This document shows positions 11,472 through 20,982 of a stretch of DNA of 64,000 bases, in pieces; position 1 is the first letter of the stretch; each line of letters begins with the position of its first letter. The notes below the pieces were generated by a model. That model saw nothing but the letters and a program-made list of their open reading frames with translations. It made no database searches and was not told the origin of the DNA. Source of the DNA: Prostheceraeus crozeri (Eukaryota > Platyhelminthes > Polycladida > Euryleptidae); assembly GCA_907163375.1 (NCBI GenBank), contig CAJQUW010008653.1, positions 124,001 through 188,000 on the forward strand, in the 5' to 3' direction. The position numbers were made by a program, and so were the translations under genes.

Positions 11472-12864
11472 CAGGGTGGATACCATACCTTGTCCGATTT
11501 CTATGATATGAACAATGAAATGTCTTTTTCAAATTCAATGCTTATAGTTGCATAAGATATCTATGTTTACACTTGAATTTAGAATTTCTTACGGTTCGCA
11601 ATCATCCAATGATGTTTACGGTTTCAAATTCTACTAAGTTTATTCAAAATTTCAAATCGCACGTACGACTTTATTATATACACCGCTCAATACAGGTACT
11701 TCACTTTATGATGAAATGGAAAACGTCGAGCGAAATGCTTGACTTGTTGCTTACTGTATAACTTACGGAAGCAGCGAACAAGCAAGAAGACGCTACTTTG
11801 AAGAATATGGCGAAGAAGCACCTGATGAAAGAACAATCAGACGATGGTCCGACAAGTTCCTCAACACCGGTTTCATCTTACCTCGATCCAGCTCAGGAAA
11901 TCGTACTTCTCGCGTATTGAATGAGGAGAAGGATTCGATCGTGAACGCCATTATGGACAGCCCTCGTACATCACGATGTCACGGATTTCACATAGGACAG
12001 TCGGGAAAAAACTCCGTAGGAGAATGGACATAAAACATACAAGGTTCATCAGATGCAGCAAATTTTCGACCATGACGGAGAGGCAAGACTTGTTTTTGTC
12101 AAACCATCCTTCGAAAGAGCAGTGAAGAGTGTTCATGGTCTAACAAAATCATCTTCTCCGATGAGTGCACATTTAACATGTCTGGTCGAGTAAATCATCA
12201 CAATGATTTCTACTACGCAACAGACAATCATCATGAGATACCCATAAGATCAAAGGGCCAGACCGTATTCGTCGCGATATAATTTCATGGCATTATAGCA
12301 GCGGACATCAGCGAAGAATCCATGACAAGTGATCGCTACTGTGACATTCTGACCGCGAAAGTGTTCCCTGTTCTTGCTTGACGGTCTCACCGCACCTCTG
12401 TGTTTCAACAAGATGGCGCTCCACCCAATTTTAGTACCCAGACAAGGAGCTTGCTTAACGATCGGTTGAACAGCCGATGGATTGGAAGGGGTGGTCCAAT
12501 TCCATGGCCCGCTAGATCTCCCGACCTCACCATCTGCGATTTCTTTCTGTGGGGCAATGTCCAAAATAAAGTGTATTCATTCAGCTTCGAAAGCATTGAA
12601 CAACTGAAACTGCAAATTGAAAAGGTACTCGAGGACATTCCTAAACTCGAATCTATGATGACAAAATCATATAGGAATTTCATTCATCGATGTGAACTTT
12701 GTGTGGAACAAAATGGAGTCCATTTTGAAAATTTATTGTAAGTATTATTTTAACATGATTTTTCTGATACCTATGATGCATGTTAGTTTGCTCAATACTA
12801 TTGATATTAGCTGGGAAACATGTCGCTTTTCTGAAAATATATCGGACAAGGTATGGTGTCCACC

Positions 12865-12867
<3 letters not shown>
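11472..12867 (+). mobile_element. Tc1/mariner-superfamily transposon with 27-bp inverted repeats
   Basis: The left end (11472-11498, starting CAGGGTGGATACCATACC) and right end (12841-12867) are 27-bp inverted repeats with one mismatch. TA flanks both ends (11470-11471 and 12868-12869), as expected for this superfamily, and the element sits inside a (TA)n tract. It is 1396 bp long, with a decayed transposase inside on the plus strand. Confidence 0.9.
11716..12741 (+). pseudogene. mariner-type transposase, broken
   Basis: The frame opens near ATG 11716 and has an early stop, then a helix-turn-helix region containing RRRYFEEYG and DERTIRRWSDKFLNTG. After frameshifts around 11965-12100 the catalytic part follows, with IIFSDECTFN (first Asp), FQQDGAPPNFS (second Asp) and WPARSPDLTICDFFLWG (third acidic motif). 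The last 113 codons (12400-12741) are open. This matches the DDE_3 family near mariner/Tc1. Multiple stops and frameshifts make it non-functional. Confidence 0.85.
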
Positions 12868-12869
<2 letters not shown>

Positions 12870-12908
<39 letters not shown>

Positions 12909-13074
12909 TTATACCCTTTAGCATGCACTTCACTTAATGTTAGCTTTAAAATGGACACAGTTGAGTACGAAAGGTCGCGAAAAGGAATAAAATATTTCAC
13001 CATCAAATGGTATTCATTCATAATTTTGAAATTATTATCTAAAAACGAAAAGCAACAGCATGGAAAAACAGAAA
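12870..13074. other. (TA)n tract and non-genic DNA
   Basis: A (TA)n run at 12870-12902 continues the tract interrupted by the mariner insertion. No gene is seen in the remainder. Confidence 0.6.
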
Positions 13075-13295
13075 GAATATTTCATAAATGCATTAAACTG
13101 AACAATGACATAATTTTCAATCAAACGTGTATAGAAAATGAACTGAAACCAAAATTCGCAAACATCAAATTAACAAAAAAAATTAAAGAACCATCAAAAA
13201 ATATCTGATCAGTTCCAATCAGGTATTTTAGATCTAGAAATTAAGCAAAACAAGAAAAAGTTATACTCAATGCAAAAGGAATTGACCAAAAATCT
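13075..13295 (+). pseudogene. Penelope-like N-terminal remnant
   Basis: The plus-strand frame from about 13080 reads KCIKLNNDIIFNQTCIENEL and then KPKF, resembling the conserved N-terminal block of Penelope-like polyproteins (K...D..FL..C......PKF). A TGA near 13206 interrupts it, and further Lys-rich codons follow. No RT motifs are present downstream. This is a low-complexity, AT-rich, truncated relic, and the family call is from motif recall only. Confidence 0.4.
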
Positions 13296-13299
13296 TGTA

Positions 13300-13361
<62 letters not shown>
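13300..13361. repeat. (TATC)n/(TA)n compound microsatellite
   Basis: About ten ATCT units run directly into a (TA)n tract. Confidence 0.95.
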
Positions 13362-13364
<3 letters not shown>

Positions 13365-14046
13365 GCGACGCGCATTGAATGCATAGCCCAACGTTATCAT
13401 AACATTGTAGTAGAGTGTTTCGAAATATGTGACATTATGCCGATAATATTCATGAATGCTGCTTTGTTATCTATTGCAGGAATCTATACTCTTCTCATGT
13501 CCGACAAAAAATGTGGATTGACTTACAATCTTATCGCGACCAAAGTTCTGCCCCATCTTCTGCCTTATACTGCAGATAACAATCTGAAGCTTCAAGACGT
13601 AAGATTTACTTTCATCAAAAGTTAAAGTTGCTGAAATTTCCTGGACGGATATTTTATGGGTTATGGACAAGAATTTCAGTTATGCAATTCGTTAGATAAT
13701 TTCTTCTACTGATATGAATGCAACAAGGTCCACTTTAACCTTTTTTTACACAAATTTAACCCTGGGGAGGGGCTAGCTCCTGGGTCCCCATAGACATTTT
13801 TGATATTGCTTCAAGGCTATAATAGCTACGACTCTAGTTTTTGTGACTTTTAGTTTCTATGTACTTTTGATAACCAATTCTAACTTTTTCACCTTTGGGC
13901 CACGGGAACATCAAATTTTCACCTTTTGAACATCGAGATTTTTTTCAATTTCCTTTACAAAATTATGGATTTTAATCAATTCTAATTGCTCATAGAACTT
14001 TGATAAAGCCCATATGAAGCGATGATCACTATCTTCATTCATTCAC
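13362..14046. other. Non-genic DNA
   Basis: No gene, RNA or named repeat is seen. There are several stretches of mixed polypyrimidine and polypurine sequence. Confidence 0.5.
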
Positions 14047-14648
14047 CAATGTTGGAATCGGTCGCACGCTCGGCCCCGGACGCAAATTTTGAAGCCCAGT
14101 CGGTTAATGTAATGAAACCCATGTCGACCTTCGACGACAGTCAGTTGAATATAGATTAATTAGTCAACCTTTAGCCTACTACATTAAGAGCATTTAAATG
14201 TAACATAAGTTGTGAGCATCTACACGCATGTTTTGCAGCATAAGTATTGTGAGCTGTTCTTAAAACAGTTAAAAAATGATTACCGGCAGCTTATGACGTT
14301 CAAACCCTACTTTATCTATGATATAGTTTCTAGAATCCTATATTCAAGCCAATATATTCAATATATTCTGTATGAATTTCGGTTCGTGGATAATTGCTTG
14401 ATGAGTTAGCGGCATGCGATAAATTCTGATTGGCATCATACAGGGACGCTCCCTGAAATGAAAAAAAATGATGACAAGTTTGGCGAGCTCATTGTTCCAG
14501 ACTCCTATACGTCAGATAGTGGTCATCAATGTAAACTCAAAAGATCTTAATTTAAACGGTATTGGAGAGAATTCTCAATTGACGTCGTAAATCATTGGAA
14601 TTCCCTCACAAGTGAAGAAGCAAATCTCACTTCAGTGAAACACTAAAT

Positions 14649-14654
14649 CAAGTT
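14649..14654. repeat. Polinton target-site duplication, left
   Basis: CAAGTT directly precedes the left terminus AGTAGTCATCCCG. The identical hexamer follows the right terminus at 31340-31345. Six-base duplications are the Polinton norm. Confidence 0.95.
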
Positions 14655-16856
14655 AGTAGTCATCCCGTTGCAGACGGAAGCACGGTGCGGTGCAGCGATG
14701 AGTGGTCGCTGCTGAGTCATTGATGAGTCATCATGCTGACTCAACCCCCCCTCTGGAAGGAAGGTGAGGGAGAGGGCCTAGGATGTGTTGGGAGGAATGG
14801 GTCCGAGAGGAGGAAACAGTTCCCTACCCCTCCCCCCCCTCTGGAAGGAAGGAAGGAGGGAGGAGCTTTCCAGTGAGGGAGGGGGTGGAATCTCGGAAGG
14901 ATAGAGTGAGAAAAGGGTGGGTTTTGGTGGTTTTGGTATGAGAAAGGCTGGAATTCGGCATGAAGGAGGTCTCGGATTGGAAATTGGAGTTCAGATTCGG
15001 AATCTACGTGAAATTTTGGGTTGGGAAGGAAGGAGAAGTGATGAGGCAAGGGGTGGAATCTCTGAAAACGGCAGAGTTGAAAAAGGCGGGTTTTCGTGGT
15101 TTTGGGATGAGAAAAGTCGTTTTTCGGCATGAAGGAGGTCTCGGATTGGAAATTGGAGTTCAGATTCGGAATCTACGTGAAATTTTGGGTTGGGAAGGAA
15201 GGCAGGAGTGATGAGGCAAGGGGTGGAATCTCTGAAAACGGCAGAGTTGGAAAAAGGCGGGTTTTCGTGGTTTTGGGATGAGAAAAGTCGTTTTCCGACA
15301 TGAAGGAGGTCTCGGATGGGAAAACGGAGTGCAAATTCGGACGTTTTGGTCAATTTTGGGTCTAGGAACTTCTTTCCAGCTCAATCGGAGAGAAAAGGTT
15401 CTGACCTCCCCCCCTCGGCAGCGATCTTCCAACTTTGGTGTTAGAGATCGTAGAAAGTCGTGCAATAGCTCATTTGAAAGCTAAGAGTGAGACAAATTCA
15501 GTGGAAGAAACGGCTTGTTCCTATCTGCCTTCGTTTAGATGTGAGATGCCATTGAAAATTTGGGACATTGGCGAAAAGACGACAGAGTTAGAATTTTTAC
15601 AAAAACGGCTCTAGCGGGTGAACGACGCCTCGGACGGGAAAACAGAGATTTGGCCAGATTTGGCATCAGCGTGCCATTCTGCATCTAGAGGGTGAGTTTC
15701 AAGTCAATCGGAAAGAAAAAGTTGAAAAGTTGGATCTCCACATGAGATTTTTTCCTGAAAATGTTAAATTGGATGTTAAAAGGATCCTATCTTTTCAGAT
15801 CTGTGGAAGGTTTCGTTTCCAAATGAGAGCCTGTTAAAAATCGAGTTTTTGCGCATTTTCCAAGATTTTGGAGCTTTTTGAAAAAACGACAGAGTTTTTT
15901 CAGCTCGGCTCCTGGTCATTGTAGAGGGTCGAGGGATGTCTTAAATGAAAGGGGAGAGCGAGAAAACATGGCTATCAAAATTTGGAGTCAATCGGAGCAC
16001 TAGAACCGGAAATAGACGGGTTTAAAGTTTTTGGATGATGGAGATTACGTCATCAGCTGATCGCCACAAACTATATAAGTGGAAACTCTGCTTGTGGAAA
16101 TCAGTTCTCCTCCCGACTGGGTTGGGGTAGGTGAACTCCGGAGCTCCGATGATAGCATTGGAAATCTGAAAAACCGGGTTTCTGTAAGAAACCGACTCAG
16201 AAAATTTCATTGCTGATATCAGCTAAGGCGTCAGAGATGGCCTTCGTCTCCAGGCCATAAAAGACTCCAAAACTTTAAAGGCTTGTAACTTTGCTTCTAC
16301 AAGTCCGTTTGACTTGATTCAAAAAAGGTTCGATAGGTCTTGACCTGTCCTAAGTGATAGACCTAAGTGATAGACTACTTATAAAATTTCATCAGTAGTG
16401 CTAAAAAGTTGAAAAATTTAAATTCACTATTTTTGGAGGTTTTCTGGGGTTTTCGACCCTGCTGAAGTCAACTAAAGGATTTGTAATGATGTCTGAGCCA
16501 CATATGAACCAAGCAGCTTTTCACTGAAAGCGAGCAAGACACGGAGAGTTTTTCTGTAATATTCCACTGACAGGGTGTTCCTTCGGGACGGCGGATGATG
16601 CCGTAGTGATAAGTGTGGCAAGGGAGTGTGTCATATTTTAGACCGAAACCGCTGGGGCAACTCATGTTGGGCATTTGACACAGTTCTCAACGTAGCACTT
16701 TGAACGCCAATCGGTTGAGTCTTAGCTATCTTGTCATGGGTGGCATCTAAATATCTCCATTGCAAAACGCTTGTAAATCACGGCTCGCTATCAAGCTGAT
16801 CAAAGCAACGACTTGGAATGTTTCCTCTTGTAAATAGCTCCACCGGTTTTTATGTC
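14655..16856. repeat. Polinton left terminal inverted repeat
   Basis: The reverse complement of 29343-31339 aligns along its length with only scattered substitutions and a few indels. It is about 200 bp longer than the right copy, mainly because of an extra ~170-bp tandem unit and a short duplication near 16365-16377. Homology stops after CACCGGTTTT-ATGTC. The repeat is non-coding as far as I can tell: mirrored open frames exist in both copies but lack recognisable domains. Confidence 0.95.
14950..15330. repeat. ~170-bp tandem repeat inside left TIR
   Basis: A unit beginning CGGCATGAAGGAGGTCTCGG starts at 14956, 15125 and (variant CGACATG) 15296, a spacing of about 169-171 bp. The right TIR carries two corresponding units (about 30885-31090). 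Copy-number difference explains most of the length difference between the TIRs. Confidence 0.85.
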
Positions 16857-17169
16857 AAAATCGGGGCCCGGATACTAACACAGTGATGTCGCACGCTCTG
16901 TCCGCCCGAGGTTGGATTTGTGGGTCGAGGCCTTGGAGCTGGGATAAGATCCCCTCTGAGTAATGCCTGTAACGGATTCAAGAGCTTAACACCTAAACGG
17001 TTGCTGGCTTGCTATCAGGCTTTTGTGAAATCTCGTCTAGCCTCAGTAACTCAGGGTTGGCAACGTCTATCGTTTGTCATTGTAACCTGGTAAAAATGAG
17101 ACGGTTGCTGCAGGCATTGACGTCAAACCTTTGCGCGTCATAGGTTAACCCGCCTTTTTGTCAGAGGGG
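16857..17169. other. Unique inner flank of left TIR
   Basis: This is the promoter-side region between TIR end and first gene. No open frame is supported. It is relatively GC-rich and ends at a TATA box. Confidence 0.5.
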
Positions 17170-17177
17170 TATATAAA
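17170..17177 (+). promoter_or_regulatory. TATA box (early-type promoter)
   Basis: TATATAAA lies 39 nt upstream of ATG 17209. Four small genes in this part of the element share the same TATA-to-ATG distance of about 40 nt. Confidence 0.7.
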
Positions 17178-17208
17178 CCGCCGACTCTCATTTAATTTCA
17201 TTTCAATC

Positions 17209-17475
17209 ATGCAGACGCCGAGCACGCTAGTCAGCTCTCCTGACAAGCCTCGGTTGAAGCCGAGAAATCTATTTCGAGAGTTTCAGCGGGCTGAAGAGCG
17301 AGAAAAGATTTTTAACAATCTTGCTCGTATAGGCGCATCTGATTGCGGCGATGATGATGATGGGACTCAGTGGGGCTATACACCACCCACAAGTAGTCAG
17401 TTAGTAGCAGTAGAGGTCGATGCTGCTACCATAGAGAGAATTAAAGACTCTCTCAGCAGAATCGGTCTAAAGTAA
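17209..17475 (+). CDS. Polinton small protein, 88 aa, function unknown
   Basis: I chose ATG 17209 because it lies a constant ~40 nt behind a TATA box; the frame is open a little further upstream but without ATG. The protein has a basic N-terminal part (KPRLKPRNLFREFQRAEERE), an acidic patch CGDDDDG in the middle and a C-terminal stretch predicted helical (IERIKDSLSRIGLK). It has no transmembrane segment or Cys/His cluster. A histone-type 3' stem-loop follows 34 nt after the stop. It belongs to the plus-strand early-type genes at the left inner flank. I do not recognise a family. Confidence 0.7.
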   Translation: MQTPSTLVSSPDKPRLKPRNLFREFQRAEEREKIFNNLARIGASDCGDDDDGTQWGYTPPTSSQLVAVEVDAATIERIKDSLSRIGLK

Positions 17476-17508
17476 GGTGGCTGATTACGATCCCGAGAAC
17501 GTCCCATG

Positions 17509-17527
17509 AGCCCTCTTAAGGGCTACC
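17509..17527 (+). terminator. Histone-mRNA-like 3' stem-loop
   Basis: AGCCCT-CTTA-AGGGCT is a perfect 6-bp stem with a 4-nt loop, followed by ACC. This geometry equals the histone mRNA 3' element (6-bp stem, 4-nt loop, then ACCCA). It lies 34 nt after the stop codon of the 88-aa gene. The first stem pair is A-T and the first loop base is C, both departures from the metazoan consensus. Confidence 0.55.
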
Positions 17528-17599
17528 TTTTAATGCAGCTAAAGCGGACCCAAGCCCGCCACATATCTTCGGATATGGAATGCTGAGGGGAAGAATAAA

Positions 17600-17702
17600 T
17601 GATGAAATGGAATGAAGGGAACCCAAACTTGCACCACATGCAACACATCACAGATTTCTCTCTACACTAGTGAACAAGCTCTTGTGAGTGTAGTCAGAAA
17701 GT
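17600..17702. repeat. Inner inverted repeat, left arm
   Basis: This ~100-bp segment matches the reverse complement of 28922-29018 with many substitutions and gaps. It lies about 750 bp inside the TIR, as if the terminal repeats had once been longer and the inner parts had diverged. Confidence 0.75.
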
Positions 17703-17820
17703 GTATCAAGTTGTACAAAAGTTTTAACTGCCACACAGGTAGATAAAGTGAAAAAAGGAATCTTCATCTAAATTAGAATCATTCTGATTGGTTGTTGAGG
17801 AATTCATTGTTGGAAAAACA

Positions 17821-17828
17821 TATAAAAG
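17821..17828 (+). promoter_or_regulatory. TATA box (early-type promoter)
   Basis: TATAAAAG lies 45 nt upstream of ATG 17866, with TCTCATT near the expected start site, as in the neighbouring 17170 promoter. Confidence 0.7.
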
Positions 17829-17865
17829 TCAGAAAATTGAAACACTTCTCATTCTCATCTATCTC

Positions 17866-18123
17866 ATGATGGAAGGTACATCTCCTGCCTTAGAGATCTT
17901 TAACAAAATATTTGAAGTCATTGACGAATGGGATGAAGACAAGTGTGAACAGGAGGAGGAGTCCCGCAAGAAAGTCGTCATTGAAAAAGTTGTGTGGACT
18001 GACGGTGAATTCACGCCAAAAACGACGCGTGTTAGAAAAGTGCCCGACGCTCCAAAACGGCCAATGTGTTATAAAGTGTACAGTGACTTAGAGGTTATTC
18101 CGCTTGACTCTTCCTCGCTGTAA
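17866..18123 (+). CDS. Polinton small acidic protein, 85 aa, function unknown
   Basis: Two tandem ATGs (17866, 17869) open the frame 45 nt after a TATA box. The N-terminal half is acidic (EVIDEWDEDKCEQEEE), and the C-terminal half is mixed, with basic KTTRVRKVPDAPKRP and CYKVYSDLEVIPLD. There is no membrane segment and only two cysteines. A poly(A) signal AATAAA lies at 18145-18150, about 25 nt past the stop, so the transcript probably ends there and not in a stem-loop. I do not recognise a family. Its position suggests an early accessory role; that is inferred. Confidence 0.7.
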   Translation: MMEGTSPALEIFNKIFEVIDEWDEDKCEQEEESRKKVVIEKVVWTDGEFTPKTTRVRKVPDAPKRPMCYKVYSDLEVIPLDSSSL

Positions 18124-18144
18124 AGTATATGTGATTCAATTACA

Positions 18145-18150
18145 AATAAA
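18145..18150 (+). terminator. Poly(A) signal
   Basis: AATAAA about 22 nt downstream of the stop codon of the 85-aa gene. Confidence 0.6.
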
Positions 18151-18523
18151 CCTGCATACTACATGTCTTTGTTTTGCAATGTATTTATCTTGAAATGGAA
18201 ATAAATGGAGGAATTTAGATATGGGGTTAGTTAACACATTTATTATCCGTCTACTTTTCTATCAAAAGGGATCACACCATTAGAGAAGATAGAAAATGAT
18301 TTTGTATACGTGTGGTGTAAGAGTGACAAGCACAACTCATGGCTCATTCTCAGATAACGTTGCTTCAATTGATTCACCTAAAATCATGTTTCATATGTTG
18401 AATGATTTCTAGTAACTGTGCTAAGTGTCTAGATGATAGGATATCTTATGCTAACAATAGCTCCCAATCGACACTATGCTTACTCGATGATACAAAGGAA
18501 AAACAACACTGTCATGATACACA
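18151..18523. other. Non-coding spacer in Polinton
   Basis: No gene is supported. A ~31-bp piece at 18321-18351 (GACAAGCACAACTCATGGCT…) recurs in direct orientation at 29031-29060, near the right TIR. Confidence 0.5.
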
Positions 18524-18529
18524 TTTATT
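18524..18529 (-). terminator. Poly(A) signal overlapping stop codon
   Basis: Minus-strand AATAAA overlaps the TAA stop of the 112-aa gene (CAA-TAA-A). The protease gene ends in the same way at 22060-22065. Confidence 0.65.
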
Positions 18530-18863
18530 GAAAAGAAATAAAAGCAATACGTTTTGTAATAAGACGGTACATGACGTCTACTAAGTCAAACTCTTCTTGA
18601 TTGCGGGGCTGACTAGAAGGAGAGAAGAGGTCTAGCCAGCTCCGGAGAGTCTCAATACACCGCTCCATCATAACGTCCTTTGGAGACACACTCAGGAAGG
18701 TAGCCCTGATTGTATCACAACTGTCCTCTTCATCGTCGGAAATGATGATGATTTCCTCATCCAACTGCAGCGGCTCGACCTCACCATCGTAAACGGTTTT
18801 CACTTGCCTCTTGCGTGGGGCATTGGGCATGAGTAGGGCATAGGTGTTGGTTGGTGTATCCAT
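18525..18863 (-). CDS. Polinton 112-aa protein with SUMO-interaction-like motif
   Basis: The frame opens at ATG 18863, about 40 nt behind a minus-strand TATA box (18903-18910). Residues ~37-50 read DEEIIIISDDEEDS, a run of isoleucines flanked by acidic residues and Ser. This is the classic shape of a SUMO-interacting motif. A short basic APRKRQVK precedes it and could be a nuclear localisation signal. The C-terminal half is helical. The stop TAA is itself part of CAATAAA, so the stop codon and poly(A) signal overlap. It diverges from the plus-strand gene at 19019. Small viral early proteins with SIMs often act on nuclear bodies; that role is only inferred here. Confidence 0.7.
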   Translation of the reverse strand: MDTPTNTYALLMPNAPRKRQVKTVYDGEVEPLQLDEEIIIISDDEEDSCDTIRATFLSVSPKDVMMERCIETLRSWLDLFSPSSQPRNQEEFDLVDVMYRLITKRIAFISFQ

Positions 18864-18902
18864 TTTAATGATATTATGAGGAAATGGTCATTGCACCGCA
18901 CT

Positions 18903-18910
18903 TATATAGA
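18903..18910 (-). promoter_or_regulatory. TATA box (early-type promoter, minus strand)
   Basis: CTATATAAG on the minus strand, about 40 nt before ATG 18863. With the plus-strand TATA at 18979 it makes a divergent promoter pair. Confidence 0.65.
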
Positions 18911-18978
18911 TTCTCTCTCCCTGCTTTGCGCTCTCTCATTGGACGACAGCCATTTATCAATCACAATGCATCATTGTC

Positions 18979-18988
18979 ATATATAAAG
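18979..18988 (+). promoter_or_regulatory. TATA box (early-type promoter)
   Basis: CATATATAAAG lies about 35-40 nt upstream of ATG 19019, the same spacing as at 17170 and 18903. Confidence 0.7.
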
Positions 18989-19018
18989 AAGAGTGTCTTG
19001 CATTTCACTATCATAGTC

Positions 19019-19204
19019 ATGTCCGACACAGAGGAAACATTCACACCTCTTGCCAGCTCAACTCCTACGAAGAAGGAAGTTGAGAGAAAGTTTCAACAAA
19101 AAGAGGAAGAGGAAGAAAGACAAATGATTGAAGGCTGCAAGCAGCTCACTCTACAAACTGTTGAGAGTGAGCCTTTCATAAACGAGGCTGACTTTCAGGA
19201 GTGA
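19019..19204 (+). CDS. Polinton small charged protein, 61 aa, function unknown
   Basis: ATG 19019 was chosen by its distance from the TATA box; the frame is open upstream but would include the promoter. The protein starts MSDTEETFTPLASSTPTKKE, with several Ser/Thr-Pro sites. It then has a strongly charged coiled-coil-like segment (RKFQQKEEEEERQ) and an acidic C-terminus. There is no membrane segment or metal-binding cluster. A histone-type stem-loop pair and a purine-rich element follow. I do not recognise a family. Confidence 0.65.
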   Translation: MSDTEETFTPLASSTPTKKEVERKFQQKEEEEERQMIEGCKQLTLQTVESEPFINEADFQE

Positions 19205-19238
19205 AAAGCCTTGATGAGACCAGAGAATGCCCCAAACG

Positions 19239-19284
19239 GTCTTTATGAGACCACGGCCTTAACGGCCACCTAATCAAGAAAGAA
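19239..19284 (+). terminator. Histone-type stem-loop(s) with CAAGAAAGA element
   Basis: GGTCT-TTATG-AGACC (19239-19253) forms a 5-bp hairpin preceded by CCAAAC. A second GGCC-TTAAC-GGCC hairpin (about 19255-19267) is followed by ACC and then TCAAGAAAGAAAAG. The purine block contains CAAGAAAGA, the sequence I recall as the conserved downstream element of sea urchin histone genes that pairs with U7 snRNA. The region also lies between two convergent genes and could serve the penton gene on the other strand. Confidence 0.5.
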
Positions 19285-19311
19285 AAGACATTGACTGCGC
19301 CACACGCATCA

Positions 19312-20948
19312 TTAGTGATTTGATGTTATCTGACGAAAATGAAGTGTTAAGTCAGTACGACCAACAATGAATTGAATACGATTACCACTATCATCATAGA
19401 TACCAAATTTGCAATGAGATAATCGTGATACATTGACTGGAATGTATACCTTGTTCAGGAACTCCCTGTGCATGGTCACACCAAAGTCGCCACTGTCAAT
19501 AGGAATATATCTAAAAAGGGGAACCATCTGACCACCAACTTGTGTTGAATGGATAAAGTTAGTGTAAATGTAAAAGTGATTGATATTCATATCGAGCAAG
19601 GATGTTGAGCCACAGTACTTCTCGTCGTTGAATATGTCACGTTTGAATCCTAAAATCTTTGTTAACTCTTTTGTATGTGAATGACCTTTTTACCATGTAC
19701 ACTGATACAGAATGTATTTTCTTCAGGATCATAGTCAAAATGATATGAGTGTAGATTTGATACACCCTTGTTCAAGTATGTACAAACATCATAGCCATTT
19801 CTATAATGCTTTGGAGGTATCGGTAACTTTTCATTTGGCTTCCATGTAAGACTGGGACGTAAAACAGGGTCTGTGCATGTGAAATAAAGGACCATTCGGC
19901 AATCGGATTGCTGTTCAGAAGTTATTTTCACATTCCCCCATTCATGGTATGACCATAAGACGTCTGTTTTTAAAGAGAGCAAATCACGAAATTTAGAATT
20001 GATGTGAACAAATCCAATGTGTGAACGCTCATAATCATTTCGGATATCAATCCTTGCTTTATTGTGTACTCGAGTGATGGACATAGATAATCCATGTATT
20101 TCATTTACCTATTTGATCAAGTCATCAACAGTACCAGATTTAAAAAACACAAAGCGCTCATGCATGCGATCAAAAGGAAGAAGGGTAATATTAAATTTTT
20201 TCCTGTGCCAATTTGGATATTTCTTAATCTGCTTTGATACTTTCATGGACACTTGAGCTCTCAAAGGAAAGGCGCCACCTCCTTTTTCTTCTGCAAATTT
20301 TGCGATAGGTAGAAAGAAACGTGATTTAAGATTCAATATCGCTTGTAGAGGTCCACTCACATAAAATCCATGGGAATTAGTAGTCGGTCTTATGTAGAGT
20401 GTAACTTTATGTAGATTTGGATCCATCTGCCAAAACCATAGATCCTTCGCCAGATCATTTATAACATTTAAGAGGCGTTGAATTTTCATATAAAAGTATG
20501 TTTGCTCTAAACGATGACGGAATGATGGGTTTGAAGGTTGTTTCCATTTCAGGGGTGAAGCATTTTTAGCAATGGGTATGTCTGTATCTGCAGTGGTAAT
20601 TAAAGTAGGGCCATTTACAATCTCATCAACAGCTCGCTTTCCCCGACGGGTGTTTACTGTAGGAATAGAACTCCACTCTTCTGCATGTTCATTCAAGTTG
20701 TAGGTATGTACTTTATCATTTCGCTCTAGTTTTGGAAAGTACAAGTCTTGATTCGCTGCAGTGCCTAATGTAATCATCTCTCCATTGGCAATGGTTCTTA
20801 TATTATTCACATAGCTCAAATCTTGCAGGGCCACTTCCCAATCACCATGTAAGTCAATCGGCTGTGTTAAATCAGTCTCAAACTCGGCAGCTGTATTTTC
20901 ATATCGCTCAGGTTGAGCATTACTGGGAAACACTGCTGTAAACTCCAT
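19312..20948 (-). pseudogene. Penton-type minor capsid protein, broken
   Basis: The gene forms the vertex capsomer of Polinton/adintovirus particles. The frame opens at ATG 20948, with the late-type motif 24 nt upstream. The N-terminus (MEFTAVFPSNAQ…YENTAAEF…GDWEVALQDLSY) and C-terminus (PLFRYIPID…GKFGIYDDSGN-like end, …LTLHFRQ) match the family that always accompanies the F54H12.2-type capsid protein. It is broken twice. An in-frame TAG at 20109-20111 follows residue 279. A one-base deletion in the A-run near 19672 then shifts the frame, so the last ~110 codons lie in another frame. Both lesions sit in otherwise conserved sequence, so decay is recent or reflects assembly error. Confidence 0.85.
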
Positions 20949-20972
20949 GTTAAAGTATCAACATAAAGCGTC

Positions 20973-20982
20973 GTTTGCTTAG
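20973..20982 (-). promoter_or_regulatory. Late-type motif TAAGCAAA upstream of penton gene
   Basis: CTAAGCAAAC on the minus strand, 24 nt before ATG 20948. Its TAA (20979-20981) is also the stop codon of the upstream nuclease gene. Confidence 0.75.

Noticed and set aside
14741..16674. Open frames of 60-130 codons inside the TIR, mirrored at 29525-31241
   Set aside because: Mirroring follows from the inverted repeat. They lack domains, proper starts and promoter signals, and the proline/serine-rich ones derive from the tandem repeats.
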